Shown: positions 41,650-50,450 of the stretch, piece after piece
How positions within the stretch are numbered: position 1 is the first letter of the stretch
Layout of the letters: each line of letters starts with the position of its first letter
Assembly (NCBI RefSeq): GCF_036880965.1
Contig: NZ_JBAJMV010000006.1
Span: forward strand, 1 to 64,000
DNA: 64,000 bases
DNA from: JAUASW01 sp036880965
Lineage (GTDB): Bacteria > Pseudomonadota > Gammaproteobacteria > Burkholderiales > Burkholderiaceae_C
Reading direction: 5' to 3'
Notes under the pieces: model-generated
What the model saw: the letters and a program-made list of their open reading frames with translations, nothing else
Told to the model about the DNA's origin: nothing
The model's database searches: none
Translations under genes and position numbers: made by a program

Positions 41650-41828
41650 AGCGTCTGCTCGGCGCAAATGTTCGGGCGCTTTGCGCACAACGCCAGTCGT
41701 TTCGGTGAAGCTTGTCACGCTTGCCTGCCGAACTTTCCCCAGGGCCTGCATCAGGCGCAGCACATGACCGATAAGGTGCGAACTCACGCAAAAAGGCGGG
41801 TCGGTTTGACTCGCCCGACGTGCCTCAT

Positions 41829-44789
41829 ATGTTCCGCGACTTCATCGAAGGCTTGCTCAATTCAGTCACCTCCCGGTTGTTCCCGGTGGTGGTGCTCGTC
41901 CTTGCCTCGCTAACCGGTCTCTGGCACCTGAGCCGGCCGGAGCCGGCCGGTGGTCAAGCCTTGCCCATGACGGCTTGGGAAGAGCCGAGCGAACTGCGCC
42001 GACAGCTGGAGCAGGACCTGCCCTATGTGCGCGAGCGCCTGGCCGAGCGGCAGGCCGTGACCTCCACGGACGTGCATCGCTCGATCCAGCCCTTCTGGGT
42101 CAGCGTCAGCAGCAACGCTCCCGCGCGCGGCAAGGCCTGGGCGGTCGAATTCCCTTCACGCCATGCGATGGAGATGCGCTGCTGGGATGAGCAGAGCGGC
42201 CAGTTGATGGGCGAGGCCAACCGAAGCATGAACACTGGCCAGTTGGAATCGGTGCGAGGCGGCTTTGCCCTGGCGCTGGGCCCCGAGCGCGCCAGCGCGC
42301 AGCTGCTGTGCCGCGCTTCGTTCCGCGGCCCGGCCAAGATCACCGCCACGGCCTGGCTTGCACAAGACCTGCAAGCGGCCCACGCCCAGCATCAGAAGAC
42401 CGCCACGATGATCGAGGCCGGCCTCGGCCTGCTCGCCGTGTCGATGGCCCTGGCAGCCGCCATCAACAGCAGCAAGCTCTACTGGGCTTTCGTGGCCTGG
42501 CTGGCCGTGAGCCTGCGCATGGCCCTGCTCTCGGCCGGCGCCGATTTCAGCTTCTTCGGCCTGCCCCTGCGGCCCGAATGGCTGACACCGATCCGCCAGT
42601 GGACGCTGTGCCTCTATTACGTGACCACGGTGGCCGTCTACGGCCAGCTGTTCAAGAAGTCCTTGCAGCAGATTGGCGCCCAGGGCCTCCTGCTCGGCCA
42701 GCAGATCAGCACGCTGGTGATCATGGGCCTGTGCCTGGTGCTCAGCTATGAGCAGATGCTGCCGATCCTGTGGGCGGCCTCGGGCCTGCAATTCGCCATC
42801 GCCCTGCCCTGCATCGTCCTGATCGTCAAGCGCACCCGCTCGCGGGCGGCCATGTGGTACGCCTCCTCGCTGGCCGTGGCGCTGCTGGCCACGCTCAGCG
42901 AAATCCTGGCGGCCGCGATGGACCAGAAGATGCTGATGGGCGGCCTGAACAGCGTGACCGCCGCACTCGCTTCTGCCTTGCTGGCCTCGGCGGCCGTGGC
43001 CGAGCACATGCGCTCGGACCGGCGCAAGCGCGAGCTGGCTCAACAGACGCTGAAAGCCGCTTACAACGACTCGCCCATCGGCCTGTTCACGGTGCACGAA
43101 GGCCAGGTGATCGCCAGTTCCAACCCGGCTTTCAAGGCCATGCTGGCCACGGTCGGACTGGACGGCGCGCTGACGCTCAACGAGCTCTTCGAACCTGAGG
43201 TGGTGCTGGCCTTTGCCGCACTGCACAGCGCTGGCCACGCTTCTTCGTTCGACCTGCAGGCACGGCTGTGCCAGCCCGGCGGCGGCGAGTACTGGTGCGC
43301 CATCAAGGCCTCGACCTCGGACGGCCGCATCATCGAAGGCTCGCTGCAGGACATCACGGAACGGGTGCGCGCCACCAACCGGCTGGAGTTCCTGGTCAAC
43401 CACGATCCGCTGACCGAATGCCTCAATCTGCGCGGCCTGTCGCGCAAGTTCGAGCGTGCGCAGGCGCCGCCGCGCACCCTGGCCTACTTCGACCTCGACC
43501 GCTTCAAGCTGATCAACGACCTCTATGGTCATGCGGCCGGCGATGCCGTGCTCAAGCAGGTCTGCGAACGCATTCGCACCCAGCTGGGCCCGCACGACCT
43601 GCTGGCGCGCGTTGGCGGCGACGAGTTCGTGGTGGCCTTCCCCGAAGCCTCGATGAGCGAGGCGTCGCAGCGCTGCCAGAACATCCTGGCGCTGATTTCC
43701 TCGGCGCCCTTCCAGATCGATGTGCAGCGCTTTGCACTCAGTGTTTCCGGCGGCCTGGTGGCCGCAGAGAGCTTTGGTGGAGCGTCGCTCAAGGAAGTGG
43801 TCTCGGCGGCGGACACCCTGTGCCGCATGGCCAAGAAGAAACCGACCGAACGCCTCGTGGTCATGGAAGGCGGCGACACCTTCTTCAAGCACCACAAGGA
43901 CGAGCTGGCGCTGATCAGCTGCCTGGAGCGCGGCGAGACACCGGAAGGCCTGTTCCTGCTGATGCAGCCGGAGCTGTCGCTCTCAAGGCCTTTCGATTCC
44001 TTGAATTTCGAAGTGCTGCTGCGCATGCGCAAGCCCAATGGCGAGATCGTGCCGGCGCCGGTGATCATCGAAGCGGCCGAGGCCCACGGCAAGAGTTCCA
44101 TCATCGACCACTGGGTGGTTTCCACCGTCATCGCCTGGCTGGAGGCGCATGCCTCGCAGCTGGCCAACACGCAGTTCGTGGGCGTGAACCTGTCTGGCAG
44201 CTCGCTGAACGACGAAGCCTTCGTCGAAGAGCTGTTCCGCCTGTTCGAGCGCCACAAGGCCGCCGTGGCTCGCATCTGCATCGAAGTGACCGAGACCGTG
44301 GCGCTGACCGACATGGCGCACATGCAGCGCTTCATCGACCGCGTCCGCGATCTTGGCGTCAAGGTGGCGCTGGACGACTTCGGCGCCGGCTACTCCTCAT
44401 TCGGCTACTTGAAAGGCCTCTCCGTCGATGCGCTCAAGCTCGACGGCTCCCTGGTTCGCGACGCGGCAAACAACCCCTCCGGCATGGCCATTCTTGGCGC
44501 GTTGGGCGGCCTGGTCAGCAACCTGGGCATGAAGTCGATTGGCGAATATGCGGAGAACCTGCCAATCCTGAAGGCGCTGGTGGCTGCGGGCGTGGACTAC
44601 GCGCAGGGCTACGGCATCAGCCGCCCGGTGACGCCGGAACGCATCCTGGAAGCCCGTTCCACGGCGGACTTCATCGAGGACCCTGAGATCTACGCCTTCG
44701 TCCGCCAGCTGCAGTCCAAGGACCATCAGACGATTCCGCTCTTCCCCGAGCGCGAGCGCGACCCGCTGCTTGCGGGCCTGCTCCACTGA
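41829..44789 (+). CDS. 7TMR-DISM-type membrane GGDEF-EAL protein
   Basis: A 986-residue c-di-GMP enzyme. A membrane anchor and periplasmic domain (about 10-170), then seven hydrophobic segments of 7TMR-DISM type (about 190-390), a PAS-like region (about 405-520), GGDEF (about 530-690) and EAL (about 700-960). GGDEF is intact at 596-600. The inhibitory RxxD is GPHD, so product inhibition is probably lost. EAL reads EVL at 728-730, while other metal and catalytic residues are kept (NLSGSSLN, EVTETVAL, DDFGAGYSS, KLDGSLV). Dual activity is possible. ATG 41829 is preferred over GTG 41820. Confidence 0.87.
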   Translation: MFRDFIEGLLNSVTSRLFPVVVLVLASLTGLWHLSRPEPAGGQALPMTAWEEPSELRRQLEQDLPYVRERLAERQAVTSTDVHRSIQPFWVSVSSNAPARGKAWAVEFPSRHAMEMRCWDEQSGQLMGEANRSMNTGQLESVRGGFALALGPERASAQLLCRASFRGPAKITATAWLAQDLQAAHAQHQKTATMIEAGLGLLAVSMALAAAINSSKLYWAFVAWLAVSLRMALLSAGADFSFFGLPLRPEWLTPIRQWTLCLYYVTTVAVYGQLFKKSLQQIGAQGLLLGQQISTLVIMGLCLVLSYEQMLPILWAASGLQFAIALPCIVLIVKRTRSRAAMWYASSLAVALLATLSEILAAAMDQKMLMGGLNSVTAALASALLASAAVAEHMRSDRRKRELAQQTLKAAYNDSPIGLFTVHEGQVIASSNPAFKAMLATVGLDGALTLNELFEPEVVLAFAALHSAGHASSFDLQARLCQPGGGEYWCAIKASTSDGRIIEGSLQDITERVRATNRLEFLVNHDPLTECLNLRGLSRKFERAQAPPRTLAYFDLDRFKLINDLYGHAAGDAVLKQVCERIRTQLGPHDLLARVGGDEFVVAFPEASMSEASQRCQNILALISSAPFQIDVQRFALSVSGGLVAAESFGGASLKEVVSAADTLCRMAKKKPTERLVVMEGGDTFFKHHKDELALISCLERGETPEGLFLLMQPELSLSRPFDSLNFEVLLRMRKPNGEIVPAPVIIEAAEAHGKSSIIDHWVVSTVIAWLEAHASQLANTQFVGVNLSGSSLNDEAFVEELFRLFERHKAAVARICIEVTETVALTDMAHMQRFIDRVRDLGVKVALDDFGAGYSSFGYLKGLSVDALKLDGSLVRDAANNPSGMAILGALGGLVSNLGMKSIGEYAENLPILKALVAAGVDYAQGYGISRPVTPERILEARSTADFIEDPEIYAFVRQLQSKDHQTIPLFPERERDPLLAGLLH

Positions 44790-44804
44790 ACGGTCACGCG
44801 GGCT

Positions 44805-45566
44805 TCAGGCAGCCTTGAACTGCAGGGGCAGCAAGGCTTGCATGCGGCGAGCAACGCTGCTGCTGGACCGGGTGGCATGTTCGCCACTCCAGGCGCTGGA
44901 GAGATCACGTGCGCCGCTCAGGTCGATGTCCGGGTGCCAGGTCTTGACCGTGAATTCGTAAAGCGGATGCTGGGCCTTGCTCCAGATCGCGTCGGCCTCG
45001 GACACGCTCAGGCTCATCACGCGGTGCGGCACGCCACCGATGTGCGCCATCGGATGGTAAGCACCGGTCTCGCCCACATCGGTGAACAGCAGGCCGTCAT
45101 AGATGCGGTCGATCGGGCGGCGGCCGGTCAGCACCATCCAGTCGATGTGCTGGCTCACGCAGTACTGGTAGAAGGCCTTGAACAAGGCGTTGCGCACCAG
45201 CGAGGCCGTGGTGCCAGCCTGGATGCTCAGGCGCGTGGCCTCGACCAGGCGGTGGTTGGCGAAGCGCTCCGGCAGGGCCAGTGAGGCTTCCAGCGGCAGC
45301 GGTTCCAGGGCATTGGCATGGGTGCGCAGCGTGCCGAGCAGGCTGCCGTCCAGCTTGGAGACGGCGACGAAGACTTCGCAGCCAAGCTCAAAGTCCGCGG
45401 CCTCCGGTTGCGCCAGGCGCTGACCCATTTCGGGCAGATGCCGGCCATAGGCCGTGGAGCGAAGGCGTACCACGTCTTCCAGCTCTGCACGCGTGGCAAT
45501 CCTCACCTGGAACGGCAAACGCTCCACTGCAGTTTCACGGCCCATCCCATCGCCCGGCTTGTTCAT
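44805..45566 (-). CDS. FeeM-like N-acyl amino acid synthase / GNAT-type acyltransferase
   Basis: A 253-residue protein. The first 200 residues show the FeeM/GNAT layout: VRIATRAELEDVVRLRSTAYG, LLGTLRTHANALEPLPLE, VEATRLSIQAG, LFKAFYQYCVSQHIDWMVL. It also carries the typical AYHPMAHIGGVPHRVMSL block. Such enzymes join fatty-acyl-ACP chains to amino acids, and related ones occur with exosortase/PEP-CTERM systems. ATG 45566 is chosen. A 15-bp palindrome lies 139 nt upstream. It converges with the GGDEF-EAL gene (15-nt gap). Confidence 0.72.
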   Translation of the reverse strand: MNKPGDGMGRETAVERLPFQVRIATRAELEDVVRLRSTAYGRHLPEMGQRLAQPEAADFELGCEVFVAVSKLDGSLLGTLRTHANALEPLPLEASLALPERFANHRLVEATRLSIQAGTTASLVRNALFKAFYQYCVSQHIDWMVLTGRRPIDRIYDGLLFTDVGETGAYHPMAHIGGVPHRVMSLSVSEADAIWSKAQHPLYEFTVKTWHPDIDLSGARDLSSAWSGEHATRSSSSVARRMQALLPLQFKAA

Positions 45567-45704
45567 GTCAGGTCATCCCTCATCAAGGAAGGCCAGTTTA
45601 GGGGGGTGAAACCGCGCACAAATTCACGAGTTGGCAGCCGTTTGCCGGCCAGATCATGTCCCTGATACAGAGTGCAGCGCAATTCGCACCAGGAGCAAGA
45701 GATT

Positions 45705-45719
45705 GTGCGAATTTCGCAC
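45705..45719. promoter_or_regulatory. Palindrome GTGCGAATTTCGCAC, candidate operator
   Basis: A perfect 7-1-7 palindrome lies in the 203-bp gap upstream of the FeeM-like gene (minus strand). A second half-site pattern, GTGC then ATTCGCAC, is at 45672-45689. Position fits a dimeric regulator controlling the acyltransferase gene; which regulator is unknown. Confidence 0.45.
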
Positions 45720-45769
45720 GCAAGACCTGACACCCCCACCCCACCGGCAGGCGCCGGCGGCTGCCGGGC

Positions 45770-45955
45770 TCAAAGCAGGATGGCGAGACGCTCGAGGATG
45801 AGCACCGCAAAGAAGCCAAGGGCTGCAATCACCGTCCACTTGACGATCACGATGCCGCGCTGACGCCAGCGGCGCTGGCCGGTGGCGATGAACAGGGCGA
45901 AACAGAGGACCGCCGCAACGAGCAGCAGGCCCATGAGGAGGCGGGCGAGGGCCAT
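45770..45955 (-). CDS. Small two-TM membrane protein
   Basis: A 61-residue protein with two hydrophobic helices (LLMGLLLVAAVLCFALFI and IVKWTVIAALGFFAVLIL) joined by a basic loop QRRWRQRG. That topology places the loop in the cytoplasm. The ORF fits neatly between lpxC and the FeeM-like gene on the same strand, 17 nt downstream of lpxC, and may be co-transcribed with it. I do not recognise a family; function unknown. Confidence 0.6.
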   Translation of the reverse strand: MALARLLMGLLLVAAVLCFALFIATGQRRWRQRGIVIVKWTVIAALGFFAVLILERLAILL

Positions 45956-45972
45956 GGGTCAGTTACGGGTAA

Positions 45973-46908
45973 TCACCAGGCCGGCGCCAGCTCAGCAAAG
46001 CCTGCCGGCGCCTGCTTTTCGTCCTCGAAGCTCACCAACTCCCAGGCTTCCTGGTCGGCGAGCAAGGCGCGCAACAACTTGTTGTTCAGGGCGTGACCGC
46101 CCTTGAACGAGGTGTAGGCGGCCAGCAGCGGATAGCCGGCCACCTGCATGTCGCCGATGGCGTCGAGGATCTTGTGTTTGACGAATTCGTCGTCATAGCG
46201 CAGGCCATCCGTGTTCAGCACCCGGTAGTCGTCCACGACGATGGCGTTGTCCATTGCGCCGCCCAGGGTCAGGCCGCGGCTGCGCATCACTTCGATGTCG
46301 CTGGTCATGCCGAAGGTGCGCGCCCGCGCGATTTCGCGCTTGTACTGGCCCGAGCCCATGTCGAAGGTGTACTGCTGGCCCGTGGCCGAGACGGCCGGGT
46401 TGTCGAACTCGATCTGGAAGTTCAGGGTGTAGCCATGGTGCGGCTCGAGCCTGGCCCACATCAGGCGCTTGCCCTCGCCCTGCCGCACTTCCACCGGCTT
46501 CTTGACCTTCAGGAACTTCTTGGGCGCGTTCTGCAGCTCGATGCCGGCACTCTGCAAGAGAAAGACGAAGCTGGCCGCCGAACCGTCGAGCACTGGCACT
46601 TCGTCAGCATTGATGTCCACATACAGGTTGTCCAGGCCCAGGCCCGCGCAAGCCGACAGCAGGTGCTCGATGGTCTGGACCTTGGGGCCGTTCGGGTCGC
46701 CGTTGGGGCTGATCGTGGTGGCCATGCGGGTGTCGCAGACGGTGTCAGAGCGGACCGGGATGTCGACCGGCTGGCTCAGGTCCACGCGGCGGAACACGAT
46801 GCCGGTGTCCGGCGCCGCCGGGCGCAATGTCATTTCGACCTTCTGGCCGCTGTGGATGCCCACGCCGACGGCACGGGTCAGCGACTTCAGGGTGCGTTGC
46901 TTCAGCAT
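45973..46908 (-). CDS. lpxC: UDP-3-O-acyl-N-acetylglucosamine deacetylase
   Basis: A 311-residue zinc enzyme that commits UDP-acyl-GlcNAc to lipid A synthesis. The zinc ligands are His82 (TIEHLLSA) and His245/Asp249 (HKILD); the adjacent Glu81 is the general base. The usual start MLKQRTLK fits ATG 46908; an ATG at 46917 is 9 nt upstream, and neither has a strong ribosome site. In most betaproteobacteria lpxC follows ftsZ; here a histidine kinase gene intervenes and ends 9-18 nt before it. Confidence 0.95.
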   Translation of the reverse strand: MLKQRTLKSLTRAVGVGIHSGQKVEMTLRPAAPDTGIVFRRVDLSQPVDIPVRSDTVCDTRMATTISPNGDPNGPKVQTIEHLLSACAGLGLDNLYVDINADEVPVLDGSAASFVFLLQSAGIELQNAPKKFLKVKKPVEVRQGEGKRLMWARLEPHHGYTLNFQIEFDNPAVSATGQQYTFDMGSGQYKREIARARTFGMTSDIEVMRSRGLTLGGAMDNAIVVDDYRVLNTDGLRYDDEFVKHKILDAIGDMQVAGYPLLAAYTSFKGGHALNNKLLRALLADQEAWELVSFEDEKQAPAGFAELAPAW

Positions 46909-46926
46909 GGTCGCCATTGTCGGCGA

Positions 46927-48924
46927 TCAGCCTTGACCCTGCGTGTTGTTGAGATTCGGGCCCGGCTCCACGCGCTGCACCGGCAGGCGCAGGCACATGC
47001 GGGTGCCGTGGCCCAGGCTGCTCTCGAAAGTGACCCGGCCGCCCAGGCGCTGCGCGCGGCGCTGCTGGCTCTTCAGGCCGCGGCCGCGGCGGGCGGTTTC
47101 GATATCGAAACCCTCGCCGTCGTCCTCGACGCGGATCTCGACCGAATGGCCCAGGTGGCGGGTGGAGATGCGCACCCGCGTGGCCCGCGCATGCTTGAGC
47201 ACATTGGCCAGCGATTCCTGCATCAGGCGCAGCACATGCAGCGCGTCGGGCGGCTCCAGCCATTCGAGCGGAGGCAGGTCTTGCACGTCCCATTCCATCA
47301 CCAGGCCGCCGGCCTGCAGGCGCTTGCCCAGGCGATAGCGCATGGTGGCCAGCAGCGAGACCAGGTCGTGCCCCACCGGCTCCAGCGAATCGATCACCAG
47401 GCGCAGGTCGTCCACGCATTCGCGCAGCACCTCGACCACCTTGTCCTGGTCCATGCTGCCCTGCTCCACCGCCACCATGGCCGAGAGCAGCGACGAACCC
47501 AGGCCATCGTGCATGTCCTGCATCAGACGCTGGCGCTCGACCAGCAAGGCCTGCTGACGCTCCGCCTCGCGCAGACGGCCATGTTGGGCTTGCAGCTCGG
47601 CGCCTTGGTCGGCCAGGCGCTGGCCCAGCTGGGCATTGACCTCTTCGACCTTCATCAAGGCGCTGACGTAGCGACGCTGCACTGCATAGAGGAAGCAGAC
47701 CACGATGATCAGCGTGGCAAAGGGCATCAGATAGATGTGCTCGGGCCAGGCCCAGCCGGCCAGCAGGGCCAGGTCATGCAGCCCGAGGATCAGGCCGAGC
47801 AGCAGCGTAAGCGCGATCAGCCGCAATTCGCGGCTGCCGCCTTTCATGGCCACGCCGCCAACGAAGAGCGTGCCCAGGCCGCCCACCACCGCGTTGACGA
47901 TGTGTTGCAGCACCACCGGGTCGCTGAACAGCGACAGGAACGGCATGGTCAGCAAGCTGGAGACGAGCACGAAGCCGCCCACGGTGCGTTCGAACTTCGG
48001 GTATTGCTGCTTGGCAAAGCGCAGTGCGAACAGGAAGGTCAGCAGCATCACCCACGACATTGAGGCATGGGTGGCCCACCAGAACCATTCGAGCCCGACA
48101 TGGGTACGCGGCAGGTCGAGGTGGTAATGCAGGTTGCGCACCAGCCAGGCCACCGTGGCCAGGGCAAACAGCAGATAGGCCGGCTCCTCGCGACGGCGCA
48201 CCCACAGCGAGATGGCAAACAGGCCCAGGACCACGAGGGTCAGTCCGGTGGCTTGCGGCACGCCGATCTGCAAGGCCCAGCGCGCCTCGTAGCGGGGCTC
48301 GAGGTCTTCACGCGCGCCGAGCCAGACGCTGGAGACGGAGTAGAAGCTGTCGCGCAGTACCGGCACCGCGACGACCATCTCGATCATCTGGTCCTGCCTG
48401 TGCTCGGTCAGCGCCGCCGGCACCACGGCCCATAGCGGCCGCACCCATTGCTCGCGCGCGCCCGACTGGTTGTCGAACACCGGTCGCCAGCCTTCATCGG
48501 TTCGCACCAGCACCGCTGCGGCCAATGTCACCAGGCGCGGCATGTAGAGCGCCACGCTGGTGGGCCAGCGGCCTTGCGGCGCGGCATAGCGCAGGCGGTA
48601 CCAGCGCATCTGGAAATGCGGGCCCGTGTCTGCCATGGCGGCCGCCGGGCTTCGGGTGCGTACATCGGGCAGCGTGACCAGATGCCACGCGGCAGGATCG
48701 GCGGGCGGCTGCAGGCGGGCGGGCAACTGGCCTGGCGTGCCATCCAGCGAACGCAGGGCAGCCCACCACTCCTTCAGCTCCTCGCGGGTCCAGCTCGAGA
48801 CGGCCAATTGCGCCGTACTCGCGCGTTCACCCGAATGGGTCGGCACCGATTCCGGAATCGGCATGCGCTGCGCCGATGCCGGCAAACAGCACAGGAACAT
48901 CAGGGCAAGGAACAGGGCGCGCAT
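46927..48924 (-). CDS. Orphan 7TM sensor histidine kinase (HisKA_3/NarX class)
   Basis: A 665-residue membrane sensor. Signal peptide and periplasmic sensory domain (about 1-215), seven hydrophobic segments of 7TMR-DISM type (about 220-415), coiled coil (about 420-465), then HisKA_3 with His472 (LMQDMHDGLGSSLLSA). A HATPase with N-box ESLANVLKHA and VEDDGEGFD follows. This class normally phosphorylates NarL-type regulators, but none is encoded nearby. Its gene starts 145 nt beyond the ftsZ stop, behind a terminator, and ends just before lpxC, so kinase and lpxC probably share a transcript. Confidence 0.87.
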   Translation of the reverse strand: MRALFLALMFLCCLPASAQRMPIPESVPTHSGERASTAQLAVSSWTREELKEWWAALRSLDGTPGQLPARLQPPADPAAWHLVTLPDVRTRSPAAAMADTGPHFQMRWYRLRYAAPQGRWPTSVALYMPRLVTLAAAVLVRTDEGWRPVFDNQSGAREQWVRPLWAVVPAALTEHRQDQMIEMVVAVPVLRDSFYSVSSVWLGAREDLEPRYEARWALQIGVPQATGLTLVVLGLFAISLWVRRREEPAYLLFALATVAWLVRNLHYHLDLPRTHVGLEWFWWATHASMSWVMLLTFLFALRFAKQQYPKFERTVGGFVLVSSLLTMPFLSLFSDPVVLQHIVNAVVGGLGTLFVGGVAMKGGSRELRLIALTLLLGLILGLHDLALLAGWAWPEHIYLMPFATLIIVVCFLYAVQRRYVSALMKVEEVNAQLGQRLADQGAELQAQHGRLREAERQQALLVERQRLMQDMHDGLGSSLLSAMVAVEQGSMDQDKVVEVLRECVDDLRLVIDSLEPVGHDLVSLLATMRYRLGKRLQAGGLVMEWDVQDLPPLEWLEPPDALHVLRLMQESLANVLKHARATRVRISTRHLGHSVEIRVEDDGEGFDIETARRGRGLKSQQRRAQRLGGRVTFESSLGHGTRMCLRLPVQRVEPGPNLNNTQGQG

Positions 48925-49027
48925 CGAATCGGATCTGGGCGAATGGCAGAACGGAAGCCGGAGTCTGCCCTCAGATGCCCAGCCTGCCTAGCACCGTGAT
49001 GCCGAGCGTGGCGTCGTACCAAATGAA

Positions 49028-49051
49028 AAGACCCGGCGGGTGCCGGGTCTT
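49028..49051 (-). terminator. Intrinsic terminator after ftsZ
   Basis: Read on the minus strand, AAGACCCGGC pairs with GCCGGGTCTT around an ACCC loop and runs into TTTC ATTT. It lies 17 nt after the ftsZ stop and would end the dcw transcript before the sensor kinase gene. Confidence 0.8.
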
Positions 49052-49068
49052 GCTCGGAGCGAAGAAGC

Positions 49069-50310
49069 TCAGTCAGCCTGCTTGCGCAGGAAGGCCGGGA
49101 TCTCGATCTCGTCCATGCCGTTGCTGGACAGGGCTTCGACCTTGGTCGCGGCGGCCGTGCGGCCATGGCGCCAGACGCTCGGCACGGTCATGCCGGAGAA
49201 ATCGCCGCCAGCGCCCATCGTCGTGCCGCCCTGCGCACCCAGCGTGGCCGACATGTTCACCGGCTGCGTGAGCACGGGCATGTTGTCGGTACCGGTGCGG
49301 CGCATCACTTCAGGCTGCACCACTTGCAGCGGCGGTTGCTGCTGCTGCTTGGCCTTGCCCTGGTTGAGGCCGGTGGCGATCACCGTGACGCGCAACTGGT
49401 CGCCCAGCGTTTCGTCATAAGCGGTGCCGTAGATGACATGCGCGTCTTCAGCCGCATAGCGACGGATGGTATTCATCGCATTGCGCGACTCGGCCAGCTT
49501 GAAGTTGCTGCGGCTGGCGGCGATCAGCACCAGCACGCCACGCGCGCCGGACAGATCGATGCCTTCGAGCAGCGGGCAGGCGACAGCAGCTTCGGCAGCC
49601 TTGGCAGCGCGGTCCGGGCCGCCGGCTTGCGCCGTGCCCATCATGGCCTTGCCAGGCTCGCTCATCACGGTCTTGACGTCCTCGAAGTCGACGTTCACCA
49701 GGCCCGGGATGTGAATGATGTCGGAGATGCCGCCAACAGCGTTCTTCAGCACGTCATTGGCATGCGCGAAGGCCTGGTCTTGCGTCACGTCGTCGCCCAG
49801 CACGTCGAGCAGCTTGTCATTCAGCACGACGATCAGCGAGTCGACATTGGCTTCGAGCTCGGCGAGGCCGGAGTCGGCGGCCTTGGTGCGGCGCGTGCCT
49901 TCGAAGTCGAAGGGCTTGGTCACCACACCGACGGTGAGGATGCCCATCTCCTTGGCCACGCGAGCGATCACAGGGGCCGCACCCGTGCCGGTACCACCGC
50001 CCATGCCGGCGGTGATGAACAGCATGTTGGCGCCCTGGATCGATTCGCGAATACGCGCTTCGGCCTCTTCGGCGGCCTGACGGCCGATTTCGGGTTTGGC
50101 ACCAGCGCCCAGGCCCGATTGACCCAGCTGCAGCAGCTGGTCGGCCTTGGAACGATTCAGTGCTTGGGCATCAGTATTGGCGCAGATGAATTCCACGCCC
50201 TGAACGCCCTGGGCAATCATGTGCTCGACCGCGTTGCCGCCGCCGCCACCTACACCAATCACCTTGATTTGGGTGCCCTGGTCAAACTCTTCGATCATTT
50301 CGATCGCCAT
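49069..50310 (-). CDS. ftsZ: Cell division GTPase FtsZ
   Basis: A 413-residue tubulin homologue that forms the division ring. The GTP-binding signature GGGTGTG (AGMGGGTGTGAAPV), the synergy loop NVDFEDVKTVM, a glutamine-rich linker (about 325-390) and the C-terminal anchor peptide DEIEIPAFLRKQ, which binds FtsA, are all present. ATG 50310 is preceded by a near-ideal AAGGAGG. A 140-bp gap from ftsA probably carries extra promoter activity, as FtsZ is needed in excess. A terminator follows. Confidence 0.97.
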   Translation of the reverse strand: MAIEMIEEFDQGTQIKVIGVGGGGGNAVEHMIAQGVQGVEFICANTDAQALNRSKADQLLQLGQSGLGAGAKPEIGRQAAEEAEARIRESIQGANMLFITAGMGGGTGTGAAPVIARVAKEMGILTVGVVTKPFDFEGTRRTKAADSGLAELEANVDSLIVVLNDKLLDVLGDDVTQDQAFAHANDVLKNAVGGISDIIHIPGLVNVDFEDVKTVMSEPGKAMMGTAQAGGPDRAAKAAEAAVACPLLEGIDLSGARGVLVLIAASRSNFKLAESRNAMNTIRRYAAEDAHVIYGTAYDETLGDQLRVTVIATGLNQGKAKQQQQPPLQVVQPEVMRRTGTDNMPVLTQPVNMSATLGAQGGTTMGAGGDFSGMTVPSVWRHGRTAAATKVEALSSNGMDEIEIPAFLRKQAD

Positions 50311-50316
50311 AAGAAA

Positions 50317-50323
50317 CCTCCTT
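50317..50323 (-). promoter_or_regulatory. Strong ribosome binding site of ftsZ
   Basis: AAGGAGG, a full anti-SD match, lies 6 nt before the ftsZ ATG, the strongest such site seen in the dcw cluster. It contrasts with the non-ATG, overlapping starts of murF, murD, ftsW and murC. Confidence 0.8.
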
Positions 50324-50450
50324 CAGCAATTATGCAGTTGCCATGCGTAAAAAAATACCGGGAAGAACCCTTTTATTGCCCTTGTCGTTGTGGCCCGACA
50401 TACGCTTTGGTGGCAAGGAAAAGATTCCCGTGCCCGGTGCTACCCAGTAC

